A DNA stretch of 64,000 nt from Fasciolopsis buskii (taxonomy: Eukaryota > Platyhelminthes > Trematoda > Plagiorchiida > Fasciolidae): the NCBI GenBank assembly GCA_008360955.1, contig LUCM01001884.1:103232-167231 (forward strand). The letters are read 5' to 3'. Shown here in pieces: positions 49,080 through 62,822 of this stretch (within the stretch, counting starts at the first letter, position 1; every line of letters begins with the position of its first letter). The notes below the pieces were generated by a model. That model was not told where the DNA came from, searched no databases, and worked only from the letters and a program-made list of their open reading frames with translations. A program made the translations under genes and the position numbers.

Positions 49080-50700
49080 GGCATAACTGCACCCAATGAC
49101 AGTTTTCACCCAACTATGTTGCGAACCCTCAAGCACCCATTCAAGCAAAACTGTGGTATCAAGAAAAACAGAACTAAACGTCAACATATTGATAAACAGG
49201 TGACACGTCATAGCTTGACCTGCGTTGATTTTCGCAGTCAAATTTGAGCACGGCGAACGGAGCATGACACCGAGGTCAATCGAGTCACATAAGTAGTACA
49301 TGCTGTGCTCAGTGAAACCTGGGGGAGTTATGCTGTAGCAAGAACCGGGTACGCGGGACGCTCGCTTCCATCGATTAACCCAGAACTTTGACATCGATTA
49401 TTCGCTGTTGCCACCATACTAGCGAACTGCTCCTTAGGCTCAGACGATCGAACTCGGACAGGTAATAAACATCAGCTGTTTGAATAGGGTAGGCCTCATA
49501 AATATACAGGAGAGAACCGGGCACTTCAGCTTTCAAATTACTATCTTCTAACCAGAGGGGGACTTTGCAGTGTTTCCACAATTGACACATTTCAGAACCC
49601 TGCTTGAATCTTCGCTATTCGATTAGTACATATTTCTATAATCCACTCGTCTCTAATTAGCCCGTTGTTAGCAATCCTGTTTTCAAAATAGACCAGTTTT
49701 GGCTAATCTTTCACTTTTCAGCATCGAGGATACGGCCTACTGCATGCCTTGAAGAAAAAATATACATCTGGAGCAGCAAGAGCACACTCCGTAATGCGAT
49801 TAAGACAACAAGAGTTCATTATGCACCATGCCGCAGTAGTGTCGTTACAAATCAATACAATTTGACTTGCACATTCCAGATCTAATGCTTCGTTTGCTCG
49901 AAACCCTCGTGCTTCTCGCGTTGTCGACAACCTTAAAACTGAATAGGGACAGTGAGGATGGGAAAAGCTGGTGCTCGCCACTTCCAACTGGAAAATCAGA
50001 TGAAGATCAACCGTAAGCTTGTGTTTGGTCAGGCGCCATAATTATCTTGAACCTCCTATCGAATGAAGCTGTAACAGCAGATCATCCCTATCAGCGGACC
50101 TTAACAATGACCGGATATCCAAGGATACGATTACCGTCTGTTTATAACGTGTCAGGGAGTGTAGATCTTTGACAAAAGTGAAAAGTAGTAGATGGAAAGA
50201 AAACCTGCCAGTTATTGTCCAACCGTTGTTTTCCCACTGAGTAGAGTCCATTGAGCGTTACCAAGGTTAAAAGTCCCGACGGAACTGAGATCAGCCTAAT
50301 CCCTCGGTCTTTGAAACTGATACTTTTGTCTTTTTTGTATATACGGGTGGTGCATGCAGTGTTTCGTCTTTGTGGTACAACTCACTGGAACCAGATATCA
50401 ACAAAACAACTTGTGACTGTCTTGGAAAGGAGATTGTTCCTAAATTCAAGAAGGCTAGATGGAGGTCTTCGGTGCTGAAGGATTTATATTTCAGTAAATG
50501 AAGTGAACGATCGGTATAGTTCTTCAATCAGCTGAATAGTACGGATTTATCTTGGAACGAGAGATGATTTCGTCTAGCTACTACTTGATGCCAGCGCTGT
50601 AGACTAATTAACTTGTTTCTCAAGGTGCTCTGCCCGTCGATCCATATGCCGTAAAAGCTGGTGAACTGGTTAATTAGATCTTCACGACAGGCATAAGGAA
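49080..50700 (-). mobile_element. Degenerate LINE, reverse transcriptase and C terminus
   Basis: Four minus-strand blocks occur in the right order for a fluke non-LTR retrotransposon. A pre-RT linker reads RRAEHLEKQVN (about 50.63 kb). RT motif A reads TVIVSLDIRSLLRSADRDDL (near 50119; family 'TIVVFLDIRAAFDSVDR'). The motif C region reads DLECASQIVLICNDTTAA (near 49873; family 'DLEYADDIVLICEDTxAA'). The C-terminal block reads EAYPIQTADVYYLSEFDRL and VWWQQRIIDVKVLG (49375-49590; family 'ETWPLRxEDVRRLSVFDHRCL...VWWxxRVxNxEVRxxVLG'). The catalytic Tyr-Ala-Asp-Asp reads Cys-Ala-Ser-Gln, so it cannot be active. There are several frame changes. The lower boundary (LLEWVLEGSQHSW) is tentative. Confidence 0.65.
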
Positions 50701-50899
50701 GATGGACCAAATGGACTGTCTCCGCTCTTCTTCAAGGGCAGTGATAAAGTGCAAACACTGGGGCTAACAAAACTCCTGAAATCAATCTGTTAAAGGGAGT
50801 GGAATCCTGTAGACCAGCATGAGTCATTGATTGCACTGATTTACGAGGAAGTTGAGAGATCCCCATGTGAAAATCAGCTGGCATTATCCTCGGCCAATT

Positions 50900-51304
50900 A
50901 TCTAGCACCCTCAAAAGCGTGAGAATCAAGCCAGTTTTTGACAATTTCGGGGTTGTGTTGGCCAAATCTCCACTCTGCCGTCTCAGAACATAAGCAGGCT
51001 TAGCGTAGGCCCACAATCGGTATCTTTCTCGATCTGAAGACTGGGCTAGACTCAGTCAGTTGTGCAGTTCTGCGACAGTGCCTCTGGCTGGCAGAAATTT
51101 ATTTCACAATTCTTACCTCTGTATTCGAATAACCGAAGCGAGGTTCGCACTTATAGCAATCTATCAGTCGAGTTCACCAGGCTAAGTGACCTTCTTCAGG
51201 ATTGTTTTCTTCCTCCTTTTACTTCCACCTTTGATATTCTGGAGATTAAGGAATTCTCCCTAAAATCAATTGAGAACATAGACACTGATATTTATTTAGA
51301 CTAA
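50900..51304 (+). mobile_element. LINE reverse-transcriptase relic, plus strand
   Basis: In successive frames the plus strand reads ENQAS-stop-QFRGCVGQIST (family 'ENQAGFRPGRGCVDQIFT'), then RRPTIGIFLDLKTGLDSV with AVLRQCL (motif A, Asp at 51031-51033). After a frame change come WQKFISQFLPLYSNNRSEV and RTYSNLSVEFTRL, then a decayed motif B (LLQDCFLPPFTSTFDILEI; family 'GVRQGCPLSPFLFNFVID'). The order and spacing fit one element. It has a TGA at 50939 and breaks off after motif B. It lies head to head with the minus-strand LINE at 49.1-50.7 kb. Confidence 0.65.
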
Positions 51305-54300
51305 CTTGGAATATGTCATGCTATTGATTGAGAAACTAATTAAGTCCTAACATTGGCACAAAACAGACCCTGGTTTTTGCAATCGAAGAATTGGTTGAAG
51401 TGGAGAGCTCTAGATCGTTAGATAATCAGACTTTGAGGGTTGGGGTTCACGAGATCTCCCCTTGCAACGGTTGGAGACATTAGGCGATATGGCTCATTGC
51501 CGCAGTCAATGGCATTCTTGCATTCGAAATCATTCCGCTTTTACAGAATTTTTCAACTGGTTATTTTGAAGCCACTCTCTCAATACTTCTAGTTATTCTT
51601 CTCTCTTTTGAGTTGAAGATACTACTAGATAAAAGCTGAAACCAGAAGACGTTGACGTGAGGCTGACAGCTGTAAAAACGGAACTGAACTGGGCATTTGA
51701 ATCTTTGTGAATTTAGTATTTCTTACTAAATGTTAGAGAATAGTCATTAAGGCTAGGTGGGCATCGTGGAATAAGCTGAGGACTAAAGTGAATACATTAG
51801 GAAAAATGATGAAGTTCGTCCTGCATTAGGCTCGCTCATGTGATGTTGTAGGTGATCGAGACCTGGGTCATTCTTGGAAAGAAAAAAATAAAGAAACCAA
51901 TGGTGATAATACAAACAGTGGGATTGTCGATGTAGCAGGAACAAAATGTGCATGGAAAACATGGTTCCTGAGGACTGTTCAAGTTTGCTTGGGATAGGTA
52001 AGGATATAGCTACACGAAAAGGAATCAGCCGACTGCTTGAAAAACCGGTCGAAGGCAATAAATAAATGAATACCTTCAATGCCGTCCTATTTACGAACCT
52101 CTATATGAGCACCTTAGATTAGAGCCGGCCTGTTTAGCGTAGTCAAATTAAACTATTCTTCCGTGCCTTTATTTCGTCATTTGACGGAGTAGTTTAATGA
52201 ACAACGTTCCTCGTATCATTAATTAGGCACGCCGCAGTACAGTAAGTACCGAGGAGATTCAACTTCATTTAGAAGGTGATTGAGAAGTGCCTTATCAAAT
52301 ATTTTCATCAAACCTGAGATGAGAGTACTTTGTTGGTTATTACCGATCTTTTCTTTGGAACTGACAGTATTTTCGTGGTTTTCAGGGATAATGCACAGTG
52401 CTGAAGCGAAACCGGTGCTAGAGGTTGAACTATTAAATTACCATTTGAGAAACACAACACTTAGTTTTCATCTTAAAAGTTAACTTATGACCGCAAGATT
52501 TTTCACTTTGGAAAGTTCGGAAAACGGTATTGAGTGTGTGCACCCCAGGAAGAACCAAAGAGAGGGTAGTGAAACAAGTCGCTCAGAGTTCAGGGAAACA
52601 GGTAGTTAAATATGTTCCGACTAAGGTCTAAAGTAATAATGAATTTTTGGAAAAATTACAAAAACCTAAATTCTCAGTAGTATGCTTCGCATACGGGTGG
52701 ATGAACGAAATTTCTCCGGAAGCTCACATCCGGTTTCGCGGTTATTACCGCTCTTCAGGTATGCGTACCCGCTATTATTCTGTCCAAACAGCCCTGTGCT
52801 ACTCCACTCCTTTCTAAGTTTCTCACTAGAATTTCATTGGAATCGTTAGGAGCGTGAATGGATGATAAGTCCATTTAAGAATCACATGACTATTCGCAGG
52901 TGGATTTTTCCGGGAAAATTTTCTTCATCCATCCGCATCCGAAACATACTGCGGGGGAAAAACTAATACCTTCGGGCCTTGTGTTCTCTTTCTCAAGGTT
53001 AACTTTGTCTGACCGACGAAAAATCCTCCGACGAATTGCCATGTGATTATTAAATAGTCCTGTCAATGATTCACACTCCTAACGATTCAAATAAGATTCT
53101 AGTGAGAAAGGCTAAATGCACTAACAACAATAAGACAAGGTCAGCACATGAGATTAAACAAACATATCCCAGTCAAGTTCGCCGTGGAACGCGACTAAGT
53201 TGGTCAAGAGCACAAGTGCTTACAGAAAGAAGGGAAAGTAGGACTTTGGGGCTTTGGACTTAACACTAGTACTTCACATTCCGGTCACGATGGCCTCACC
53301 AAAAACAAACTCACGGTGCTTATCAATCAAATCTCATCGGTCATCGAGTAGCAATAACTCGAATTTTTTCGTATTGCCAAGAATATCCCCTTCATGACCT
53401 GCATCTTCGGTGACAGTTAGCCATTCGTCATTTTACAAAATTCACTTTTTGAAAGCAGACGATTCCGAGAAACGGAAGTGAACAGGTGGTTGATTAGTTT
53501 TTTTGCTGACTGATTTCTCCATTCACATTTTGTTTTTGATGATCAATTCACATGTATCCAGTGCACCTGACCAGAGCCTGCTATGCGCATACACTGGCTC
53601 GCAGATGATAGCATCCTATTTGTGGTTCATTTACGTGTCGTTCAAGGTGTTTATTTACAAACGATTGATCATCAGTGAGCCGTTGCTTTGGGAACCAGTA
53701 CAGCTACATGAAACGTTACTGCAGCTCGTCGTTTTGTGTTCGCATGAAAATTTCACTGAATGTAAATGTTAACAGTGAGTGCGAACGCGCGCCCACACAC
53801 GCACAATCTTTTAGGCATATGCACATGTGGGTGCAGGTTCAGTTGATACACCAACATCTTCGGCGTCCGCAAAAATGGGACAACTTCAGACCAAACTTAA
53901 AATGGAAGTCGTACGGAAAATGAGCTCGTTTGTTACATTCTACACTCTGAACAACCGTGCCTGAACAAACTTAATCAAGAACAATGGTGCGCTGCGATAT
54001 TTTGTTGTTGTATTTTTACTTTACTTTTTACAACAGCAATTTCTTTCCCTCTGTTTACCTTCTTCGTTTTTGTCTCCGAAATTCTACCGTGTTGATACTA
54101 CATGTGAGCGTTTGGTCTTGACAGTCGGCGAAATTTATCAACGGTTAAAACATATTACAACACAGGAAGGGTTAATTTGAGAAGTTTATGGATAATAATA
54201 GTTCACAAGCAAATGAGAGAGGCGTAATGGTACTGGAGCATTGTGTCAGTTTATCAACTGTACGAAGAAATCAGAAGAAAATGATATTTTATCGTGCTGC

Positions 54301-56147
54301 TTCGGTATGATGCGAACGGTAATTTAAACAGAACTCTCTGTAGTTCAAGATCCAAATGCTGCAGTTTAGGAGTTCTGTGTCCCGGTTTAGGAGCTTTCCA
54401 TCTACGCCAGCTGGTTCGCTCACCTCAAGCTAAGTATAATAGAATTAGCTTTACATACTCCGACTAATTTTTCGTTGCAGGCAAAAATATTTTCGAGGTG
54501 GTAAACCAGAAAACAAAAATTGATAAATATTTTACTTCACTAACCAAGTCTTTGGCAAAACCGTTAAATACCGGCTGATTCAGAAATTTTACTATTATGT
54601 ACTTCATGTACCTGTGCAATTTCGTTCAACAACTGGTAAGTTTGGAGCCGTTTATTCTGGTCCAGTACCTTTCTTCGTAGGTAGAGCTTAGGTCTAGACA
54701 TTCGACATTGGTGTTCTCGGATGTGTATTAATTCCAGCGGGAGCAGCAGTTTTCATGTCCAGATGTTTTAATGATTCCATACATGAACCGATTTGAGGTC
54801 GAATATAATAAGCAGTGCAGATTCGTGGAGAACGACCAGAATGAAGAAAATTGAGAAAACCGATTGATTTAGCATCTGTCTTTTGTGATACCTTAAAGTG
54901 CTTGAGCATTTGCTTTGATGTAGACATCTTATGATGCCGTCTTGTTTTACCTTTTATGTTGTATATTCAATTCACTTTTTCCATGCGTTTGAAGAAATAA
55001 TTGTCCCATTAAAACCGACTCGCACAGAAGTACAAAAGCTCACCAAGTATCGTCGAATTCTTTGTGAACCTGCCAAATATCAAACTAACCCGGAAAATAA
55101 GCCACCATTGTTATTACTATTATGCGTGCTGGAAGATGTTCGACCGATTGACAACATTTGGCTTGGCAACATCCGCTTGATAGACATGAGTTAAAACATC
55201 GATTTCTGGATCAGATACTATTTTTGGACCCAATATTGCTCTGCACGGCCGACCTTTCAAGACTCTCTGCAAGAGCAATTCGTGACCGCTAAGCTAGGCG
55301 TTTAGGTGGTTAAGTCTTTTTTATCGTCAGTCATTTAGGTGACGTAATCATGAGACTTTTTCACCTAAATGTTAACGTAGGCGATTAAAAACTCTTAAGC
55401 CCGTAAATGCAAGCTAAGCTCTATATCGGTTTTAAAAACCACTAAGCGTTTCTTACTTGTCGTTGCACTCGTAGATTAACCACTCGCATTCCATATTTTT
55501 CAGACCCTCCAACCCTGTCCTCGATAACTCTCCCTATTTTTTTCATTGCCGTTGAATTTGTGTACTTTTATTTCGTCTGAGCAAAACTTGCAGTACTGGT
55601 GTCACACTTATACCTATATCGACTAAGGTTCTCACTGGGTTCGATCTAGTCTGCGCGAAATCCAACTGGAAGATAGAATGAGACATAAATGCAAGACACT
55701 TTACATTTTTCAAATCACTGCACAAAATGGGAGTGCCTAAAATGGATGCAAGAGTGGCCATTGTGTTCTTAAAATGGTGTTTTCATAAGGCTGACAAGGT
55801 AATGTAACCAATAGCTTTCTGCGGCTGTGCAATTATAACGCAACGAATTAAGTGGCTGGTAAACCTTCAGACAAGAAGTCGTCCCAGTTACAAAGAATAC
55901 TTACTAATAACAACTATAAATGATGATCGCGAATTACAGCACCAAACGACAATTCAGTTTTGTGAGAAACTTATATTTTTCAGGAATATCATCAAAGATT
56001 CTAAAAATATCAACCCAAGACCAGGAATAAATCAGTTCCAGTACATTTTCTATTGCAATTTTAGAAGATCCCCGAAATTGTGATTTTGTGCGTAGGTTTT
56101 AACTGCAAGAAATGCCAGTAGGTCCAGTTGGACTGGGCACCTTTTTT
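51305..56147. other. No recognisable gene
   Basis: About 4.8 kb of AT-rich DNA. Reading frames reach only about 98 codons and none carries a domain I recognise. There are no clear repeats beyond short homopolymer runs. Confidence 0.55.
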
Positions 56148-56302
56148 CTCCGGTTGGCGCCTTTGATTACCAAAATTTGCAACCGCTCTTTCGGTTTTCA
56201 CCAGAATCGTAACAAACCAAAACAACAAGAATGAAAACGGCTAATTATAGGCCTATGTCCAAACTGATTACAAAAATACTGGACAAAATGATTGTTTTTC
56301 CC
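56148..56302 (+). mobile_element. Small LINE reverse-transcriptase relic (fingers region)
   Basis: The plus strand reads LRLAPLITKICNRSFGF, then, 30 bases on and in another frame, TANYRPMSKLITKILDKMIV. Together they match the fingers region of CR1/Jockey-type LINEs ('APLITKLCNxSF...NYRPISKLPTxSKILEKIV'). The residues normally between them are deleted. Nothing recognisable flanks it. Confidence 0.55.
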
Positions 56303-57069
56303 GCGGCTTGCTTCTCGACCTTATCGGCGATGGCTCCTTAAGTGTACCTAAAGAGGTCAAACATTACCATTTTCAGCTATCGGTTGAAATTAATCATACC
56401 TCCCTAAAGGCATGTTGTTTTGTACAGGAATGCGTGTGTTCTTAATGCTTTCTGACATACTGGAAAACAATTCAATACATGCGAACACGATGGCCGGTCA
56501 TCAATAGGACTTATTTTGCTATCAAATGTTTTTTACCACACAATTGCGCTTATTCAAATGTGTTTGGTTCCGGATTGAAAACACGAAGTTCAATCAGTTT
56601 TCTACTTCTTTGTGGGTGAGCTCAGGTGAGTCACATCTCAAAATGACCTGCGAATGTCACTCTAATCTGTGCAATCTTACGGGAATCGGGTGAATGAATT
56701 CATCTAGTTTGGCAGCCTACAAACCATTCCTTCATTATCGCTTTTCGGTCCATATATATAATGAGACAGTTTGTTGCAAATAGTTTGGTCTGATCAAGTT
56801 TTTTGTTCGGCTGGAACCTGATATTAGCATAGAAATATTTTTCGGCCATGGTCAGGCAGTCAACATCGTGATAGTTAAATCGAAAGTTCATGGGCTTGAG
56901 CCCCCACTCAAGATCAACTTTCCCAATTGGAAACCTTCAACCGTCCGCGAACGTCTTACTGAGAACTACTTATCTTTTTGCCAGATATAAAAGAAAGTAA
57001 AAAGATAACTGATATAAGCTTCATTAAACAACGACATTCATTGTGATGTACAAAATATTGCAACTTTGC
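56303..57069. other. No recognisable gene
   Basis: AT-rich sequence with no domain-bearing frame and no repeat I could match elsewhere in the window. Confidence 0.5.
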
Positions 57070-57210
57070 CTACTTCGACCGGCGGTGACCAAACGGAGGG
57101 GTAGGTCGCGGGTGCAGATCCTTCCACCGCCGGTCAAATTCCCCGCTCGACAGCCCCCTGTTGACCGTGGCCTTCTTTATGTAACTGACGTATGTTGTTA
57201 ATTCCCTAAT
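57070..57210 (+). repeat. tRNA-derived SINE-like repeat, family 1
   Basis: The copy reads GGCGGTGACCAAACGGAG (A box region), GGGTGCAGATCC (decayed B box), CCACCGCCGGTCAAATTCCC, GACAGCCCCCTGTTGACCG and a tail with GTTGTTAATTCCCTAATAA. All blocks occur in the same order and spacing in the copy 700 bp downstream. Confidence 0.7.
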
Positions 57211-57774
57211 AAGAAAGCAAAAATAGAGGGCCTAATAATAATTTCAACTGTGCTATGTAAGGAATGCACAAAATATGGACCATGGTTTGAAAATCTCTTG
57301 CTGAAAAACATGGATTGCAAGATCGTCGACCAGATGCGGAATCATTTGAGATCGGACGAACTGAACCCAAAATGGGTATATGAAAAATCTTGTTAAAAAG
57401 CACTCATATAATGGTATGTCCAAGAACTTTGTTACTTACCTAATGAGCTATTCATTCTTAAGTGTCCACCTAAGTTTTTGATCTAACTCATCTGTTAAGA
57501 GATACAACGTTACAAAGTCGATTAGAATCAACCAGATCGGAGCATGTAACCGATTTATTTAGAATTTAGGTTATTTTTGGTAAATAAATCTTACCGGTAA
57601 CTATCAGTCATATCGATAGGGGCTGGTCCTCCTACTTCATGTGCATCGAGGAAAACATTTTGCAATCAGCCGAATATTAACTTGGCGGTCATTATTTTGG
57701 ATATTTCTAACCTTCGCCAGCGTGAAAAAGTCATGGCGAAGTTTCCCCAACCCTTGTAAAGTTATTTTGAAAAT
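57211..57774. other. Spacer between two SINE copies; no gene
   Basis: AT-rich sequence with no recognised content. Confidence 0.5.
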
Positions 57775-57930
57775 AACTGGCCAGTGGTGGCCAAACGCAT
57801 AAGTTCGTGGCATTTGGACATGAAGGTCGCTGGTTCGAATTCCCCCATCGCCGGTCAGCTTCCCCACTTGGCAGCCCTCTGCTGGCCGCAACACCCTTTC
57901 TAAAAACTGATGTAAATTGTTATTTCATTA
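57775..57930 (+). repeat. tRNA-derived SINE-like repeat, family 1 (best copy)
   Basis: This is the best preserved family 1 copy. The A box region reads AGTGGTGGCCAAACGCATAA and the B box GGTTCGAATTCCCC lies at 57831-57844, about 45 bases later. Next come ATCGCCGGTCAGCTTCCCC, GGCAGCCCTCTGCTGGCCG and a 3' tail GATGTAAATTGTTATTTC then ATTAATAA. The A/B box spacing is right for a pol III promoter, while the rest does not fold as a tRNA. The minus-strand frame 57637-57894 is simply this SINE read backwards. Confidence 0.75.
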
Positions 57931-60900
57931 ATAACTGAAGTAACAGATAAAAGACAAAACAAAACACCACAATATTCGAGAAGCTGTTTTCATTATTTGG
58001 ACCAAGTTCTATTTCTGATCCCAGTCGCTGAAGAACCCCCTTCCAAGCCGATTTCCAGAGCGCTGTGTTGACTGATACCAATGTACCGTCAGTCCAGAAT
58101 TGCACGATCTTCGCTAATCCCATGGGCTTTGGTTCTGTACTTGAGTTAAAATGCTCGCTTCTTCTCGACTGTATTGCCAACCGATTTGGAAAAGTCAAAA
58201 ACACCACCAATGAAAAATGGTTCAAGTAACGTAGCCAGAAAATCTTACGTTTTCCAGTAGTCCTACAAATTAGGCGTTTTAATTAATATGAATATTTGGA
58301 CAATATTATTCGTGTAAATTTATAGTAATTAGGACGATGTATGGAAGGGGAACAATGAACCAAGTATTCAGGGTGTAATTTATAGAATAGTAATTGCTAC
58401 TCACTGCTACTGGAACTACGTTCAACCGTGAAATTTGAGACAAAAGCTCATGACGGTAGACCGTACACGATTTTTTTAAATCCTAATTTATATATTATCT
58501 GTCCATGACGTTCAAGCGATAGAATTGTGAATTGTTCCCGGAATCATTTATCAGGTCCATTAACATTTTTGATTCTCGCTAAAAATACGGACGAATAAAT
58601 CATTTCATGGTAATATATTTTTGACTTTAAGCCCTTTTTTAGGAAACGACGAATCGACTTCCGGTTCTCACTGACACACGATTGCGAATTGCTGAGAGTC
58701 ATTAGAACGCAATTTACATTACCTTTACACGCACCTATCCGAGTTGATGCCACTCAGTCGAGTCAGTTTACCGGTGACGAAAAACAAGTTTCATGTATTT
58801 AATGTGAAGAAATGTGTTCCGGAATGATAAAATCCAGAGCTCTCGTAACGGATTTATAATATACCCAAAGTACCTACTATAAAGTTAACAATCCGCCTGC
58901 ATAATTACACGTTTAACCGGACCCGTATAACAGGTCTTTGGTCAATTTCTTTTTACATTAGGCGAGAACTACATGAATAAATAATTATCAGCAAGAGTTT
59001 TGCACTTACTCGCGACTTTAGAGAAAGTAGGACAAAAAAGCACGATGTTAACAAAAATATGATTCCAGCAAGCAGCATATAAAACAAAAATCCACTGACT
59101 TGAAAGAAGACATCTTCTGTGGGAAAATTTCGATAATTTAATTAATTGGAATGCTTTGTACATTCCTAACTCCAACCACCGAAAACCATTGTTACACTAT
59201 TCTTTATCCCAGGACCTGATTGGGAATTTATGTACCAATGAATTGTTGAAGTCCCTGGTTTCGTTCACGTTTACTGTGCAGAGGATATACCAGTCTGATG
59301 TCATGTCGGATGACATTAAGTCGGTGCTTTGTAGCACTTCTGATAGTGTTCCCATTCTATGCAACTTGACCGGAAAATTAGATTAAGATATCTCTAGCCA
59401 ATGAGGGCAATGTAGACACACTTCTTTATGCTTCCCGCCAGTCATCAGTCAGCAACTTTCAATCTTGGGCCATAACATGAGAACCTAGAACCACGTTATG
59501 ATCGGTCCATCGAAATCCAATCTGTAAGAAACCTGATTCCAAAGATTTCAAAGGACGATCACACTCATACTTCATGACAACTGACGGTAAATGTTCCGAA
59601 GATAGTCCTGTTCAAAAGCCGCCAGGCTGTTGTTTGTTCGATTGAAATTGGGTATCGCCCCTTTGGCGTGACTCATTGACGACGTAAATTAACATTTTTC
59701 TGATTATAAAGCTTGCTTTGAGAAGGAATGCTCATGGTTGTCGAAACGTTGGTGCATTACACCTACCAACAACGCTGTTATTAGCATTATATTACTCACA
59801 ATAAATTTAAACTGCGTCCACTGGGCCAGGAACAAAGATTATGAACTGATTCCCCTGTAGGTAACGGTTCATGACTGATTGAAAGTTTGTGACCGAAAAG
59901 CATCAAGCCATACGGAGATGACAAGTAAATTTATTGCTAGACCCATGTCCAAAATAGCCTAGACTGAAATCGTGGATCTCGTTTAGGAGGGAGGATCCAG
60001 GTGATAGGATGTCCTGGATGATAAGTTTTGACAAAAGTAGAACCGACACGTATTTCATTTTGCAAGGTTTTTGAAGGCGGGTTGGACATCAGAGTTTTGT
60101 TGTAGCTCAGCAATGAAAATATTGTATTACTTAAATAAAATGAATAGTTTCTCTGAAGTATATTGCTACATTACCAGTGTTCTGTAGTGCATTAGACATA
60201 TAGATATCCCTTACTTTCTATATTGTCTTTTGCTATACAGACTAACCGAAGCCAAAATACTTCACCAAACAAAAATTTACCTTTACGGTCGAAATTATAT
60301 TTTTTGCTCACATTTAGTGGTCACTAGCAGAATACAAATTTTTGTTTATAAAGTTTGGATCTGAATAAATTAATACCGGTGGCCGGATCCAAAATGGTGG
60401 TGTTGAAGTGGATTTTTCTTCATTGTGAAGGTATAAGTAATTGCTTTCAGGAGGCAAGTTTTTTCGCCAGACGGTCTGAGACAGTAAAGACAGGGAGACC
60501 GAACACTTACATTCGTCCCCGCCGAACTTCACACTCTCCACTGCGTTAATCTTAGTTATAAACTCATCGTCGTGTGTGACACGTCTCCGAACTCTCGCAT
60601 ACGGTTGGCTTGCTCTCAAGAACAGTTTTAAAGTAGTTTCTACGGTCCTCTTTGATCAGTCGGGTTGTCTAATTAATTAACGGTAAATAACAGAGGTCTG
60701 TGGTGCGACATTTTTCGTGCAAATCAGCCGAGATCGCTTCTTCCGTTCTACTTGATTAGCAACGTGATCAAATTCTTTCTTTCATCCAGCTAGGTTAGGA
60801 GAGAGAATGCTGATTGACAACCCGATCCACGAGAAGAATCAAGCGGGCTAAGTTGGACAAGTACCTACTCCTATTCCGACAATTACCGTCGTTTCAAGTA

Positions 60901-62797
60901 CCACTCAAGGGCACTATGCACTTGGGACTTCGTGATTCCGCTTCAAGCGTTACGCATTCGTTTCATGTTGGGTCTGTTCTACGAACGTTATAACAGCTAC
61001 GGTCTGCTAAATAGGAAAGAAGACTGAGTGAGGAGCGCGCAAGTTTTTGGGCGCACGTGTGAAAAAAGTGCGCGCTCTTGCACGCCTATAAACCGCCTTC
61101 CTGTATGTTCTGTAATGTGGTCTGGTCTTTCGTTTCTGGCAAACGTATACTTGAAGCAGTCAAACATGGTGCCTCGCCAAGTGGGTTTTGCGGGGTATTA
61201 GCACCGTTAGTCAGCTTTCTTCGTTTAGAGGTCTTAGACTTTTTTAAGTGCTGTATGCACACAGACAACCGGTCATAAACCAGAGTACCAAAGAATAACG
61301 GACTGAATATTTATTCCAGGTTCCACTTTTCTTGAATGACTCAGACACTGGGCATACACAGAGACGTAAATGAATGCATCGAATACCCATCACTGGGTTG
61401 GGTGTTGCGAGGCTACTCCTACCTGAGTGGTATGTGGCTGTTCTTGTTAATCCTCGATTCACCTGCACTGTGCTAATGATAGCAAAACAAAATGGATTCG
61501 AGAACACTAAAATGGAGGTTCATCATCGATCTTCATTTGCCCAGGTAAGTCAAATGGAATGCACCCTGAGGAGATGAAAGAATGAATTAGTACTCAAATG
61601 CTGCTCAGACGTATTCTGTTTTATTGAACACCGTGAATTTTAGTGTTTAACAGGTGATTGTTCTTGAATTCACCAATAACTTTCAATATGCAAGTATGTC
61701 TTGAGTTTTCCTGGAAAGATCACACCGGTACTTGCTTGCTTGTGAAACGTGGAATAAGTTTTTCCCTTTCTTGGAGTGAAAAATTCTGAAGTGTTTGGAT
61801 TTCTCAGCCGTAGTTTACTGAGTACAGTTTGTACAAATTAACCAGTGAACAACACAGTAGATAAATATTTACGTACATCGCAAAATCCTGGTCGAATGCG
61901 TTTTTTGATTAAGGCTTGTACTTAGTTCACAGATTGTCAGAACCGAGAGAAAAAAAGAACAATGACATCCATCCGCATCTTAGACATGGATATATGTGAG
62001 TGAATAACGGGACCGCGAAAGTTAGAATATGAAGTTTTCGGGAATGTTCAGGGTCATTAATAGTATTGTCTGTTCGCACGATCTATTTCCACTGTTATTT
62101 TGAGAAATTAATTTTGCATCCACTGGGACGACTAATGGTTTGAAGAACTTTACACAGTTGCTTATTGGCAATTAAAGTAGTAACTCGGTGTCCAGCTTCA
62201 CCGGCACTTCTGATAGACTGGACCAATAAGGTGAAGTCAGTGTTAGCTTCAAATATGATAAGCATCCATGTGTTCGATGACACCCATAATCGATGAGAAA
62301 GATTATATCGCTTACCTTGTCATTTCGCTGTATGATCTGATTGTTTGAGATGATGCATGAGGTTCGGAATAAGTTTCGCATTTCTGGTTACTGCAAAACA
62401 ACGGAGAATGCTTGTAATAATACCTTATTTATTGGGCCGAGGACTGATTTCGCGGACAACTTTCTGTAGAGAAAATACCAGAAGACTTTACTACTCACTT
62501 GGCATTAGCTATGAGGAAGTACTTTGGTGTGAACTATGACAAACTCAAGTATAAATTGGTCATTTAGTAACACACACAAATCTTTCCGAGGAAAATTCGT
62601 ATGTTATCTATAACTGTACTATGTCAGAACCATCACGTGGTTTCAACCAATACTTTTATAGAACAAAAGAGGGAAACAGTATGATACAATTGAAATTGCT
62701 AGGAAGAAACTTGCCTGTTGCTGTTGGTCGTCTAACTGGTTGCCAGGGTACAACGAGGACCGTTGTTCCTAAACCAATGAACTTGTACATGTGCCTC

Positions 62798-62822
62798 TGT
62801 GTGTATGTGTGTGTGTGTGTGC
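62798..62822. repeat. (GT)n microsatellite
   Basis: A run of GT units with one TA interruption. It accounts for the Val/Cys-rich part of the open frame at 62621-62950. Confidence 0.9.

Noticed and set aside
50732..51016. Minus-strand 94-codon frame
   Set aside because: It partly overlaps plus-strand LINE reverse-transcriptase motifs, which explain the sequence better.
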